From: Pegoplata infirma
Taxonomy: Eukaryota > Arthropoda > Insecta > Diptera > Anthomyiidae
Direction: 5' to 3'
Length of the DNA: 64,000 nucleotides
Assembly: GCA_963921195.1 (NCBI GenBank)
Contig: OY992536.1
Coordinates: 92,237,007-92,301,006, forward strand
In this document: piece by piece, positions 55,150-64,000 of the stretch
How the letters are laid out: every line of letters starts with the position of its first letter
How positions within the stretch are numbered: the stretch's first letter is position 1
The notes under the pieces: generated by a model
Database searches by the model: none
Seen by the model: only the letters and a program-made list of their open reading frames with translations
Told to the model about the DNA's origin: nothing
Position numbers and translations under genes: made by a program

Positions 55150-56643
55150 CACTGTGCCACAAAAAACACAAAATCGAATATACTTTTAAAATGAGGTAGT
55201 TAAGGTTGTAGGTCTCGTCGCAAAGATCACAAAAATGCCCATCAAACTTGCCAGACACCCTCAAATTTTAAAGTTATTTTCAAAAAAACTTTTTTTGGGA
55301 TTTTCTCACTGAACCACGTGTAACTTAAACATTTTTCAACCGATTTTAAATTTTTCAACTATTATGGATAGAAGAAGGATTGGGCTTTTCTTGTGTATGA
55401 ATTGGTCTATACCAGTGGTCGGCAGAAAGATGGAACATTTTTCTAAAACATAGCTTTATCTACCCGCTTTTTTAAATGCTACCATGACACTAAATAAAAT
55501 ATTTGTATTTTTAATGCTCTTAGTTGCGAGTTTCGCTGATGCTCGCGTTGTCTACGTGCAAATAGCCAATTTCATTATGCACCTGGGTGCAATGGGTGCC
55601 GACCACTGGTCTATACATATAAGAAAGATATGTATTGATTTTTTCAACAATATCTAATTTTTTGTTATTTTTTGAACATTTTTTGAGTTTATCGATTTTT
55701 TTCTGATATAGTTTGTTCAACAACATTTATATTAATAAACGTATTCCTAAAGAAAATTTAATTGTGAATACGATGAGCTTCATGCCAAAAAAATCTGATA
55801 ATAATTGACAGAGTTGTGATAATTTTTCTAAAAAAGAAAATTAAGATTTTGTATAAAATTGCCGTGCGGATAACCCAGGCAAAAAAAAAATAAAAAAAAA
55901 TAAACGAACATACTGAGAGGTCGCGTATTATTAGTTTAAAGGTTTTTGACCTCCTGAATTCGAATTTGACCTTGAAATTGCGCTACCTTATTAAGTTTTT
56001 GATATATCAATTTATGTTAAATATATCGAAAACCTGACGAGATAGAGCAATTTAAAAGCCAGATTCGGATTCAGCGCGCCAAAAACCTTTAAAAATATTG
56101 TACATGAACATTTATGATAATTTTTTTTTTTTGCCTGGGTTATCTGAACGGCGATTTCCTGCAAAATCTTAATTTTCTTTTTTAGAAAAATTATCACAAC
56201 TCTGCCAATTATTATCCGATTTTTTCAGGATAAAGCTTATCGTATTTAGAACTAAATTATCTTTAAAAAACGCTAATAAATATAAAGATTGTTAAACGAA
56301 CTATAGCAGAAAAAAATCGATAAACTCGAAAAATTTAAAAAAAAAAAAATTGATTTTATAGAAAAAATCAATAGATATCTTTCTTTTACGTATTGACGAA
56401 TTCACACATATAGAAAGTCCTATCATTTTTCTATCCAAAACAGTTTAAAAATTTAAAACCGGTTGAAAATTTTCTGAATTACACAAGGTTTAGTGAGAAA
56501 AGTCCCAAAAAAACGTATTTTGATAATAACTCTAAAATTTGAGGGTGTCTGGCAAGTTTAATAGGCATTTTTGTGATCTACTCGACAAGACCAACAACCT
56601 ATACTATGTCACATCAGAAGTATTTTTTCACTGTAGCACAGTG
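55150..56643 (+). mobile_element. Palindromic CACTGTGC element, copy 2 (both ends intact)
   Basis: CACTGTGCCACAAAAAACAC at the left and TTTCACTGTAGCACAGTG at the right, with TTA on both sides (55147-55149, 56644-56646). Same interior as copy 1. It contains a hAT-type MITE at 55413-55608. The 3-bp TWA target points to a PIF/Harbinger-type mechanism. Confidence 0.7.
55413..55608. mobile_element. 196-bp hAT-type MITE
   Basis: The TIRs CAGTGGTCGGCA and TGCCGACCACTG are exact. The 8-bp duplication GTCTATAC is at 55405-55412 and 55609-55616; it fits nTnnnnAn. The sister copy at 59626-60932 has the site once and uninterrupted (59884-59891). Confidence 0.8.
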
Positions 56644-56646
56644 TTA

Positions 56647-57224
56647 TTCTAGGAGTACTTATTTACTTACAACTCACACACACACATACAAACACCCTTA
56701 GAAAACAAGAAATAACGAAGAGTTTCGTTATAACAAACACCGAGATTATTAAACTGGTTTTTAAAAGGAAATCCTGTCAAGAAGTTTACATAACAACATT
56801 AATAACGAACTTAAATGCAAGGAATCTTCGAGTTCGCTCAAATCGAGTTCTACTGTAAATAGAGTAGTTGATGTACCATATTTAATTCACACCATCATCA
56901 TTACCATCATCAGTTGAAACAGCAACCTTAAACATTTTAACAAACACCTCCCTTCCAGAGATGATAAATGGACTCTTTTTATTATATTGTACAAATTGTC
57001 AAAAGTGTACTTTTTAAAGGGAATCGCTGGACTTAAAAATCTTAGAAACAAACATAAATACCCTAGAAAATGGAACAATATAATTAAAAATATTTTGACT
57101 AGGTTTATTCTAGCTCGAGGTCATTACTTTATTTACTAATTAAAACTACCAAGGGTAATCACAATTATATTTTTCGACAACAAAGTAATACAATATTTAA
57201 AAATATTCATTTTTGAAATACTAA
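56647..57224. other. Non-coding stretch with (CA)n and pogo-like end
   Basis: (CA)6 lies at 56671-56683. TTCGAGTTCGCTCAAATCG followed by AGTTCTACTG (56826-56855) resembles a pogo-type end, with a weak partner GAGTTTCGTTATAACAAACA at 56721. A GCTCGAGGTCA MITE end is at 57110. Confidence 0.35.
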
Positions 57225-57619
57225 TGGCGTTTTCTTTTCTGGAAAAAAATGTTGCACTTTCTGCACTTTTTTTTCTTTAATGACTCCTTGTGGACAGTAA
57301 TATACAGTAAGTATAGACATATTTGATACCAAAGGAAAGGTATTTTCGAGTTCTATCTAACTGTTTATAATAAAATGTCGAAACACGCTTATTTTATTGA
57401 AAAAAAAATCAAAAACCCATAAATTTTTACATTTATCGGATCAGCTTAAAAACTGAGTATTGTTTTCAAATGCTTGATATAGCATTTTATAGTCCTTATA
57501 AATACCTTTCTTTTGGTACCAAATACGTCTATATTTACTGTACATAACTGTGCAGAAAGAGTCATTAAAGAAAAAATGTGCAGAAAGTGCAACATTTTTT
57601 TCCAGAAAAGAAAACGCCA
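57225..57619. mobile_element. 395-bp MITE with >60-bp TIRs, TAA target
   Basis: TGGCGTTTTCTTTTCTGGAA at the left is inverted at the right, continuing through TGTTGCACTTTCTGCAC and TTTCTTTAATGACTC. TAA is on both sides (57222-57224, 57620-57622). Inner arms (ATTTGATACCAAAGGAAAGG and its inverse) make it almost wholly foldback. Confidence 0.65.
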
Positions 57620-58023
57620 TAAGTTTATATTTCAGTCAAGCAGTAATTAAAAATATTTTTTTTTTTTTTGCAAAACAGGAAAAAAAAACAAATAATAAAA
57701 CAAAAAATTATACCGACCAAAAAATTTTTTTTGACCATAAAAGCACTTTTTCTGTATTGTCTGAATATTAGCTAATATTTTAAGCAAAAAAAAGTAAAAC
57801 AATTTTTTTCACTTTGTTCGTAAGTTTTCAAGTTAAAAAAGAAACCCAAATCCATTGTCCTACAGGTCCAATATTTTCTTGAGTTAATATCGACCCTAAA
57901 CGGCAACTTTTCCGAAACCGACGTTTTCGGATTCAAAAAAATGCAAAATTTGCTCCACCCTAATGTGCATGCCTTAAAAAGAGAAATAGGCAAGTCAATG
58001 GCGCTTAGACGTAAAACAATCCA

Positions 58024-58757
58024 TCCCAGCAAAACTTCGATTACCAAATAAGGTATAAAATAAGGTATAGGATCTCTTATTTTATACATTGCAGCATTGA
58101 TGATTTTAACAGGCGATGAGACTCAAAGTAATGCATCCACATTATCACAAAGAATACCAGTAAGGTATAAAATAAGTCATAAATTTATAACGAAGAATAC
58201 GAGTAAGGTGTAAAATATATGATATTTTATAGGTTACGAGAAATGAAATAATATAGCATACCAGAAGATAATATATAAGGTGTTACGAGTAGTGAAAAAG
58301 TAAGTTTGTATTAAATTTACTCACGTGATTGTAAGTGAGTGCAAGTAGATAAAATATGCTCGTGAGTGTGTGTCGTTAGAAATTTCCTGTCGTGAGCCCA
58401 TCTCTAGTTTAAACTTATGCATTTTTTATAAAATAATTATTTTTTATGTTATTTTAATGCATTATGCATCCAATTATAAATAATGCATTATTTCAAACTT
58501 TCAAATAATACATAATGTAACCAAATATAAGTCATCCATGATTTAATGTTTAGAAATAATAAATATGAAATACATTTTTTCCAATAATCATGCATTACAT
58601 AGCAAATTATTAGTAATGCATTATTTTTCACTATCAAATAATACGTTGTGGAACAAATGTTTGGTAAGACATCCTAAAATAATGCTACAAATAAGGCATA
58701 TACATTACCTGGTAATGTGTTATATAATCACTACCCATTACCAAAGTTTTGCTGGGA
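58024..58757. mobile_element. TIR element TCCCAGCAAAACTT
   Basis: TCCCAGCAAAACTT at the left and AAGTTTTGCTGGGA at the right are exact inverses, followed inward by CGATTACC and its diverged partner GGTAAT. The interior has TAAGGTATAAAATAAG words, the GTGAGTG block (58270-58410) and ATAATGCATTA-type palindromes. No ORF. Confidence 0.5.
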
Positions 58758-58839
58758 TTGTACCTTAAAAAAATTTAATTTTATTAAATACCACTTCATT
58801 ACACAAATTTCTATAAAAAATTAGATAATTTTAAAATTG

Positions 58840-58880
58840 AGTATGAAAATTTTTGATTTGACAACGATTTTTCCCTTAGT
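58840..58880 (-). repeat. Lone terminus of the CACT(G/A)AG element type
   Basis: Minus strand CTAAGGGAAAAATCGTTGTC, then AAATCAAAAATTTTC, matches the left end of the 4-kb element at 25477. The partner end was not found nearby. Confidence 0.45.
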
Positions 58881-59625
58881 ATAAGTATGATGCATAACAA
58901 ATTTATCTCACTATTAGACCAAAAAGGAGTTAAAGATGTGTCATTGCTGCAGTCAAGTGTTAATTTGTACCATTTTTATCATCTCTGTTTTTCTTCTATA
59001 TACATTATATATTTTAACACTTAAGAACTTTCGTATAAAAAACCAAATAACCACCCTTCTTAAATTTAAATATTTTTTTTTCAATATTTCCTCCTATCAA
59101 ATTTACACACATTTTATCCATAGTACTTCAATCAATTTATACGTATAACATTTTATACTTATTACAGTTATCGTCGACTGTAATGCCATCTCCACCATGT
59201 CAACTCCTCAAACATTTGATTTAAATTACATTCGGTGAAAAACGGTAGTTGGCAACTACTATAAAAAGGAAGTTGATGCCGCGCTACTATAAATTGAATA
59301 GAATTTATTTAAATTACTATACTACTACAACTATTACGTGATTATATATATGTTTGTGTTTGTGTGTGTGTGTGCAAGAATTTGATTGGGTTTGTATTTG
59401 AGTCTGCACACTGAAAGAATTATTGTTCATAATATCTATGAACATATTTCATAAAACCAAATTCATAGAATCTTTGAAACAATTCATTGGCTGAATGAAT
59501 ATTCATTAGTATTGTGAAATATTTCATAGAATTTAATTCATAGATTTTGTAAGATTCATAGAAAAAATTCATAGAAAAAAAATGTTGTTAATAATTTTTT
59601 AAAAATTAAAATAATGTTACAATAA

Positions 59626-60932
59626 CACTGTGCTACAGTGAAAAAATACTTCTGATGTGTAGACCAACAACCTATAGTATAGGTTGTTGGTCTTGTCGAG
59701 TAGATCACAAAATTGCCCATTAAAGTTGTCAGACACCCTCAAATTTTATAGTTATTGTCAAAAAACGTTTTTTTGGGACTTTTCTCACTAAACCTTTTGT
59801 AATTCAGAAAATTTTCAACCGAGTTTTAAATTTTTAACTGTTTTTGATAGAAGAAGGATGGGGCTTTCCATGTGTGTGAATTGGTCTATACATAAAAGAA
59901 AGATATTTATTGATTTTTTCTATAAAATCTAATTTTTTTGTTATTTTTTGAAAATTTTTCGAGTTTATCGATTTTTTTCTGCTATAGTTCGTTTAACAAC
60001 ATTTATATTTATAAACGTATTTTTAAAGAAAATTTGATTTTGAATACGATAAGCTTTATCCTGAAGAAATCGGATAACAATTGACAGAGTTGTGATAATT
60101 TTTCTAAAAAAGAAAATTAAGATTTTGCAGGAAATCGCCGTTCAGATATCCCAGGCAAAAAAATAATTTTATCATAAGAGGTCATGTACAATATTTTTAA
60201 AGGTTTTTGGCGCTCTGAATCAGAATCTGGCCTTTAAATTGCTCTATCTCATCAGGTTTTTGAGATATTTAACATAAACTGATATATCAAAAACTTAATA
60301 AGATAGCGCAATTTCATGGTCAAATTCGAATTCAGAAGGCCAAAAACCTTTAAAATAATGATACGCAATCTCTTAGTATGTTCGTTTATTTTTTTATTTT
60401 TTTTGCTTGGGTTATCCGAACGGCAATTTCAAGCAAAATCTTAATTTTCTTTTTTAGAAAAATTGTCACAACTCTGTCAATTGTTATCCGATTTTTTCGA
60501 CATAAAGCTCATCGTATTCACAATTAAATTTTCTTTAAGAATACGTTTATAAATATAAATGTTGTTAAACGAACTATAGCAGAAAAAAATCGATAAACTC
60601 CAAAAATTTTCAAAAAATAACAAAAAATTAGATATTGTTAAAAAAATCAATACATATCTTTTTTATATGTATAGACCAATTCACACACATAAAAAGCCCT
60701 ATCCTTCTTCTATCCAAAACAGTTGAAAAATTGAAAATCGGTTGAAAAATGTTTAAGTTACACGTGATTTAGTGAGAAAAGTCCCAAAAAATCGTTTTTT
60801 GACAATAACTCTAGAATTTGAGGGTGTCTGGCAAGTTTGATGGGCATTTTTGTGATCTTTTCGACGAGACCTACAACCTTAACTACCTCATTTTAAAAGT
60901 ATATTTGATTTTGTGTTTTTTGTAGCACAGTG
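59626..60932 (-). mobile_element. Palindromic CACTGTGC element, copy 3 (uninterrupted)
   Basis: CACTGTGCTACAGTGAAAAA at the left and TTTTTTGTAGCACAGTG at the right, TAA on both sides (59623-59625, 60933-60935). It is in the opposite orientation to copies 1 and 2 and without insertions, so it serves as the reference for their empty sites. Confidence 0.75.
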
Positions 60933-61013
60933 TAATTAAAAAATTTGAATAAATATATTACAAAAATATAAAAAAAATAAAAAAACATAAAAAACGTAAA
61001 AAAAAAAAAATAT

Positions 61014-61096
61014 TGCTGCCCTGGCGGGGTTCGAACCCAAGACCTACCGGCTGGGAAATTTATAATCGACGCCTTAGCTATCAGCGCCACCAAAGG
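61014..61096 (-). repeat. tRNA-like sequence with perfect box B
   Basis: The minus strand has TGATAGCTAAGGCG (box A-like) and GGGTTCGAACCC (box B). The T arm pairs for four of five bases, but the acceptor stem does not form. A SINE head or tRNA pseudogene is likelier than a working gene. Confidence 0.45.
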
Positions 61097-61266
61097 ATGA
61101 AAACCTCGCCGACTAACACTTAGTTTTGTAATGTTCGTTATTTTTTTTCTGCAAATACACAAACATTTTGTTTTCTACAAACATACACACAGATTTTGGC
61201 AGAGCATTGTGGCAGAGCATAATATTTTAAAGCAGAAAATGGATTTTAAGTGTTATAACTTGTTTA

Positions 61267-61340
61267 TTTATTTTAGCTCAGTGGTTAGAGACTTAGCTTC
61301 ACAAACAACTGGTATTGTGTTCGAATCTCGGTGGGGATAA
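61267..61340 (+). repeat. tRNA-like sequence with perfect box A
   Basis: TTAGCTCAGTGGTTAGAG (box A) and GTGTTCGAATCTC (box B-like) are 32 bases apart. The acceptor stem is poor. It faces the tRNA-like sequence at 61014-61096. Confidence 0.45.
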
Positions 61341-61669
61341 GTTAAAAATAAATAAATTTTTAAAAATAGAATATTGTAAATAAATAAAAATAAAATAATA
61401 AAGTAAATAAAAATTAAATAATAAAATAAATAAAAATAGAATTGAACAATAATTTTTTTTTTCCATAGCCTATGAACTTTTTTATAGGTATCTGGTTTCT
61501 ATGAATTTGTTTCATAGATTCTATGAAGGGCATCATTGGCTCACTTCTAATGATTTTTTTCATAGAATCAATGTACGTTTTCATGGCCGTAATGAACAAA
61601 ATTCTTTCAGTGCAATTGTCAATGTATGTGTTTTCGTATTTATTTGAATTGTATTCTCGCACTTTTCTA

Positions 61670-61850
61670 TACCCTCTACTTAATGCTAGTGGAACAGAGG
61701 ATATATAAGTTTGTCACTCCATTTGTAACTCTTCGAAATAACGGTGTGGCACCCCATAAAGTATATGGAGTACTTCACGACAAATCGGACACTATAAAAA
61801 TTGTTTTTTTTTTTAAATTATTAGTACCCTTTGAAATGCCCCAAATTTTC
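61670..61850 (-). mobile_element. mini-me-like tail fragment, copy g
   Basis: ATACCCTCTACTTAATGC, GGATATATAAGTTTGTCACTC and ACCCCATAAAGTATAT match the tail of copies a and d in reverse. It could belong with the head at 63760-63818 if ~1.9 kb were inserted between. Confidence 0.5.
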
Positions 61851-62106
61851 AAATTTTTTTGATGACTCTTTCAGAAGATAAAGAACTTTAAAAAATTTGG
61901 AGCTTGTTCATTTAGTAAAACTCTTTCACTCATAATTTCTTCAAAAATGGTCCAAACTTAAATTTTTTTATTACTTTTTTTTTTTTTGTTAAATTACATA
62001 CTTTAAAAAAAAATGCATTTGAGTAATATCGGATGAACGCACAGTGCGTTGTCCTATAGACAAAAATCAAAAGTAAGGTCATGGTCTTAAAAACTGATGA
62101 CATTTA

Positions 62107-62344
62107 TTCACTCAAAAAAAAAAACCTTGTAAAATTACAAGAAAAGTTTGTAATTTTTTTTTTTGCTACCCCCTATTTGAAAAGAATTCCTTGTTATTTT
62201 ACAAGCTTTTTACCAATAATTTTGTAATTTTACAAGATTTTTACCAATAAAATTTTAAATTTACAATTTTTGACGCAATAAAACCTACAAGGAGGTTTCG
62301 TGATTTAATTTGATTTTTTGCTACTTCCTATTATACGAGAGTTC
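62107..62344 (+). mobile_element. Type-D terminus (CACTCAAAA, TTGTAAAATTACAAG)
   Basis: CACTCAAAAAAAAAAACCTT followed by GTAAAATTACAAG, TACCCCCTATTTG and TTTTTACCAATAATTTTG. It is truncated by the type-B element starting at 62348. Confidence 0.5.
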
Positions 62345-62347
62345 CTA

Positions 62348-62743
62348 CACTCAAAAAATTATGTAGGTAAATTTCAGTGAATATTCACTTAAAACAAATG
62401 AAATTTTATTTAAAAACCATTCCAGTGTTTTTTCTTTTCATATAAAAACATAATACAGTCAATTTTTAATGTTAATTTAATGACTATCCAAAACATTAGA
62501 AAACTAGTGAATATTCACATATTTTGTATTGAAAAACAGTAAAACTATAGAAGAAATTTTTTACTACCGAAATTGAATGTAACAGAAAATTCAGTTTTAA
62601 GACAGTAAATTATTTTTTTTAACTACAGAAACAGTAGAAAACAAGAAATCCATAATAAAATTAATGATTTCTCTTTTAAAATAACTTTACTGATTACTTT
62701 TTAAAATAGCCTACAAACAGTTAATGACATAATTTTCTTAGTG
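62348..62743 (+). mobile_element. 396-bp CACTCAAAA-ended MITE (interior type B, compact copy)
   Basis: The left end CACTCAAAAAATTATGTAGG and right end GTTAATGACATAATTTTCTTAGTG match both ends of the 7-kb element at 11801-18786. It shows what that element looked like before it was loaded with insertions. Confidence 0.6.
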
Positions 62744-62749
62744 TGCGTT

Positions 62750-63340
62750 TTTTGAACATTTAGGTGCATATATCTTGAAAAGCAATAGCGATAGGCCAGT
62801 TCAAAAGTCATATTTGGACTCAGCACGTCAAAAATATTCAGAAAAATTTTGGTACCAGAATTTCTAAGACAAAAAAAATATTTTTTTTTCAGATGGAAAT
62901 TACACCGCTTTTTCTTTCCTGTCACAATGTTTCTATTAATATTAAAAGTTCCAATGAAGTCTCCATCCTGAAAATTTAAAATTAAGTTGCATAGGTGATT
63001 CTTAACAACATATATTTTTTCCAAAATTTTAAAAATATCGTTTTTTGAGATATAGCTCTCCGAAAATTAGGGTTAAAACCAATGACCTTTGACCTTTTTC
63101 AAAAAAAATTTTGGGGAAAGCCATTTGGAAGGCTGTCTCATTACCAATTATTTGAAACTTAAATCAGACCTGTATTATTATTACTTTTCGAGACATCTTT
63201 ATTTATGTCAGAACACTTTTGTCAAATATATACGATTTTGTTAATTTTCAAGACCGCATATCTCGAATACTGCAATGACCAGAAGGCTGAAAAATTGGTA
63301 AAATCTCTTTTTTATTAAAGTAAACCCCAGTACCTAATTT
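62750..63340. repeat. Diverged relative of the 4.9-7.0 kb foldback, with DR1 motif
   Basis: It keeps the order of GAGATATAG, TGACCTTTGACCT (63083-63095), ATTACCAATTATTTGAAACT and TTTTCAAGACCGCATATCTC seen in the right arm of the foldback. Only one arm is present. Confidence 0.45.
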
Positions 63341-63414
63341 CATTAAATTTGGCGGTCAACTCGTCGGTTGAATTGAGGTGTTTTAGCTCAAAACACTTAG
63401 AAATTTGAAATGAT

Positions 63415-63557
63415 GCATGGGACCAGATGTTACAACATAAAGTTATAAATAACGATATCTTAAAAAAATCGCACATCAAGTGTCACACATTAGCATATAT
63501 GAATTAACATGACTATATAAAAGTATATAAGATCATATTAAATTATTTTTACTCGGG
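63415..63557. mobile_element. Right end of a CCCGAGTAAAA-type element
   Basis: GATGCATGGGACCAGATGTT to TTTTTACTCGGG parallels 41475-41545 joined to 42311-42390 of the nested element, lacking the GTCGAC-rich insertion. TA follows at 63558. Confidence 0.55.
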
Positions 63558-63559
63558 TA

Positions 63560-64000
63560 TTTAAAACAAATATTTTTGGAATTTTTTTTACCAAAATTTT
63601 TTTTTTTCGTGATTTTTTTTTTCAAAATTATTTTTTTTTTCTCAAAATTTAATTTTATTTAAATTTATTAAAATTTTTTTAACAACATTTTTTGAACAAA
63701 TTTTTTTTATTAAAAAAAAATTTTTTTTTAATAAAATTTTTTCCAATAATTTGTTTTTCACTTTGGAGGTTATCAACGCATTCGGCAAGGCCGAATTTAT
63801 CTTTTCACTTGTTTTCATTTTTTGTTGCCTGTAAACACAAGATGTTTATGATAATGTTGTTAATAATAATGTTTATACATAAAATTTCCTATTTCTAAAC
63901 AAAAAAATGTCAATGATAACGTGGCTCATAGTCATTGCTGAAATTATCATTGTAGTGAAAGTAAAGATAAATTTTATATTGATAGAATCATGTTATCAAA
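63560..64000 (-). mobile_element. Homopolymer-rich tract and mini-me-like head (copy h)
   Basis: 63570-63760 is T/A homopolymer. At 63760-63818 the minus strand shows AACAAGTGAAAAGATAAATT, the hairpin TTCGGCCTTGCCGAA and a degraded ACCTCC. After this nothing is recognised. Confidence 0.45.

Larger units (their letters stand above)
59409..61612. mobile_element. TIR element CACTGAAAGAATT, hosting a palindromic element and tRNA-like repeats
   Basis: CACTGAAAGAATTATTGTTC at the left is mirrored by GAACAAAATTCTTTCAGTG at the right, with CA outside both. Subterminal TTCATAGAA words are dense on both sides. It contains the palindromic copy 3 and two tRNA-like sequences. Confidence 0.55.

Noticed and set aside
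61014..61096. Functional tRNA gene
   Set aside because: Box A and box B are good, but the acceptor stem and anticodon arm do not form.

Overview
This window looks like repeat-dense, AT-rich DNA from a fly (Diptera), probably heterochromatin or a large intron or intergenic block. The evidence is: many short repeats ending in hairpins such as TTCGGC-GCCGAA that carry internal (GTCY)n tracts, which match the mini-me elements described from dipterans; a LOA-clade (Jockey group) LINE; hAT, mariner and Helitron-like elements; and satellite-like arrays. I found no convincing host protein gene, rRNA or functional tRNA. The only long spliced reading frame is a transposase.

Layout. 0-9.8 kb: tandem repeats, mini-me copies, a terminal-inverted-repeat (TIR) element at 2.0-3.8 kb, a 2.1 kb foldback element at 4.9-7.0 kb, and a LINE reverse-transcriptase fragment at 7.4-8.1 kb. 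9.8-11.2 kb: a 200-N assembly gap followed by a head-to-tail array of ~492-bp units. Each unit carries an apparent type I hammerhead ribozyme on the + strand; an isolated copy lies at 48.9-49.3 kb. I consider this the most striking content of the window. 11.7-18.8 kb: a nest of elements (pogo-like ends, then CACTCAAAA ends, then CCCGGCTAAAAAT ends). Its core is a structurally intact 3.49-kb hAT-like transposon with a two-exon, 735-aa transposase, ~290-bp TIRs and an 8-bp target duplication.

20-23.5 kb: two further non-autonomous TIR elements. 23.7-33.5 kb: one LOA-like LINE on the minus strand (ORF1, endonuclease, RT, RNase H, Cys/His knuckle), broken by at least four insertions of which the largest is 4 kb and itself nested. 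33.5-34.7 kb: a TIR element. 35.7-43.5 kb: palindromic CAGTG-ended elements embedded in long arrays of the octamer TATCGATA, with further nested insertions. 43.5-44.9 kb: a foldback element with tandemly repeated termini and an 11-bp target duplication.

46.7-48.3, 55.1-56.6 and 59.6-60.9 kb: three copies of one almost wholly palindromic element with CACTGTGC ends and TTA or TAA target duplications; two of them contain later insertions that can be checked against the uninterrupted copies. The remainder holds a 21-bp satellite (48.3-50.4 kb), a decayed mariner-like element (49.4-50.0 kb), a Helitron-like end pair (52.1-52.5 kb), more mini-me copies and small MITEs.

The elements do not form a pathway. 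The relations are nesting (hence relative ages), shared termini between unrelated interiors, and possible trans-mobilisation of small hAT-type elements by a complete hAT-type transposase. All family names are from my reading of motifs and termini; no database search was possible.
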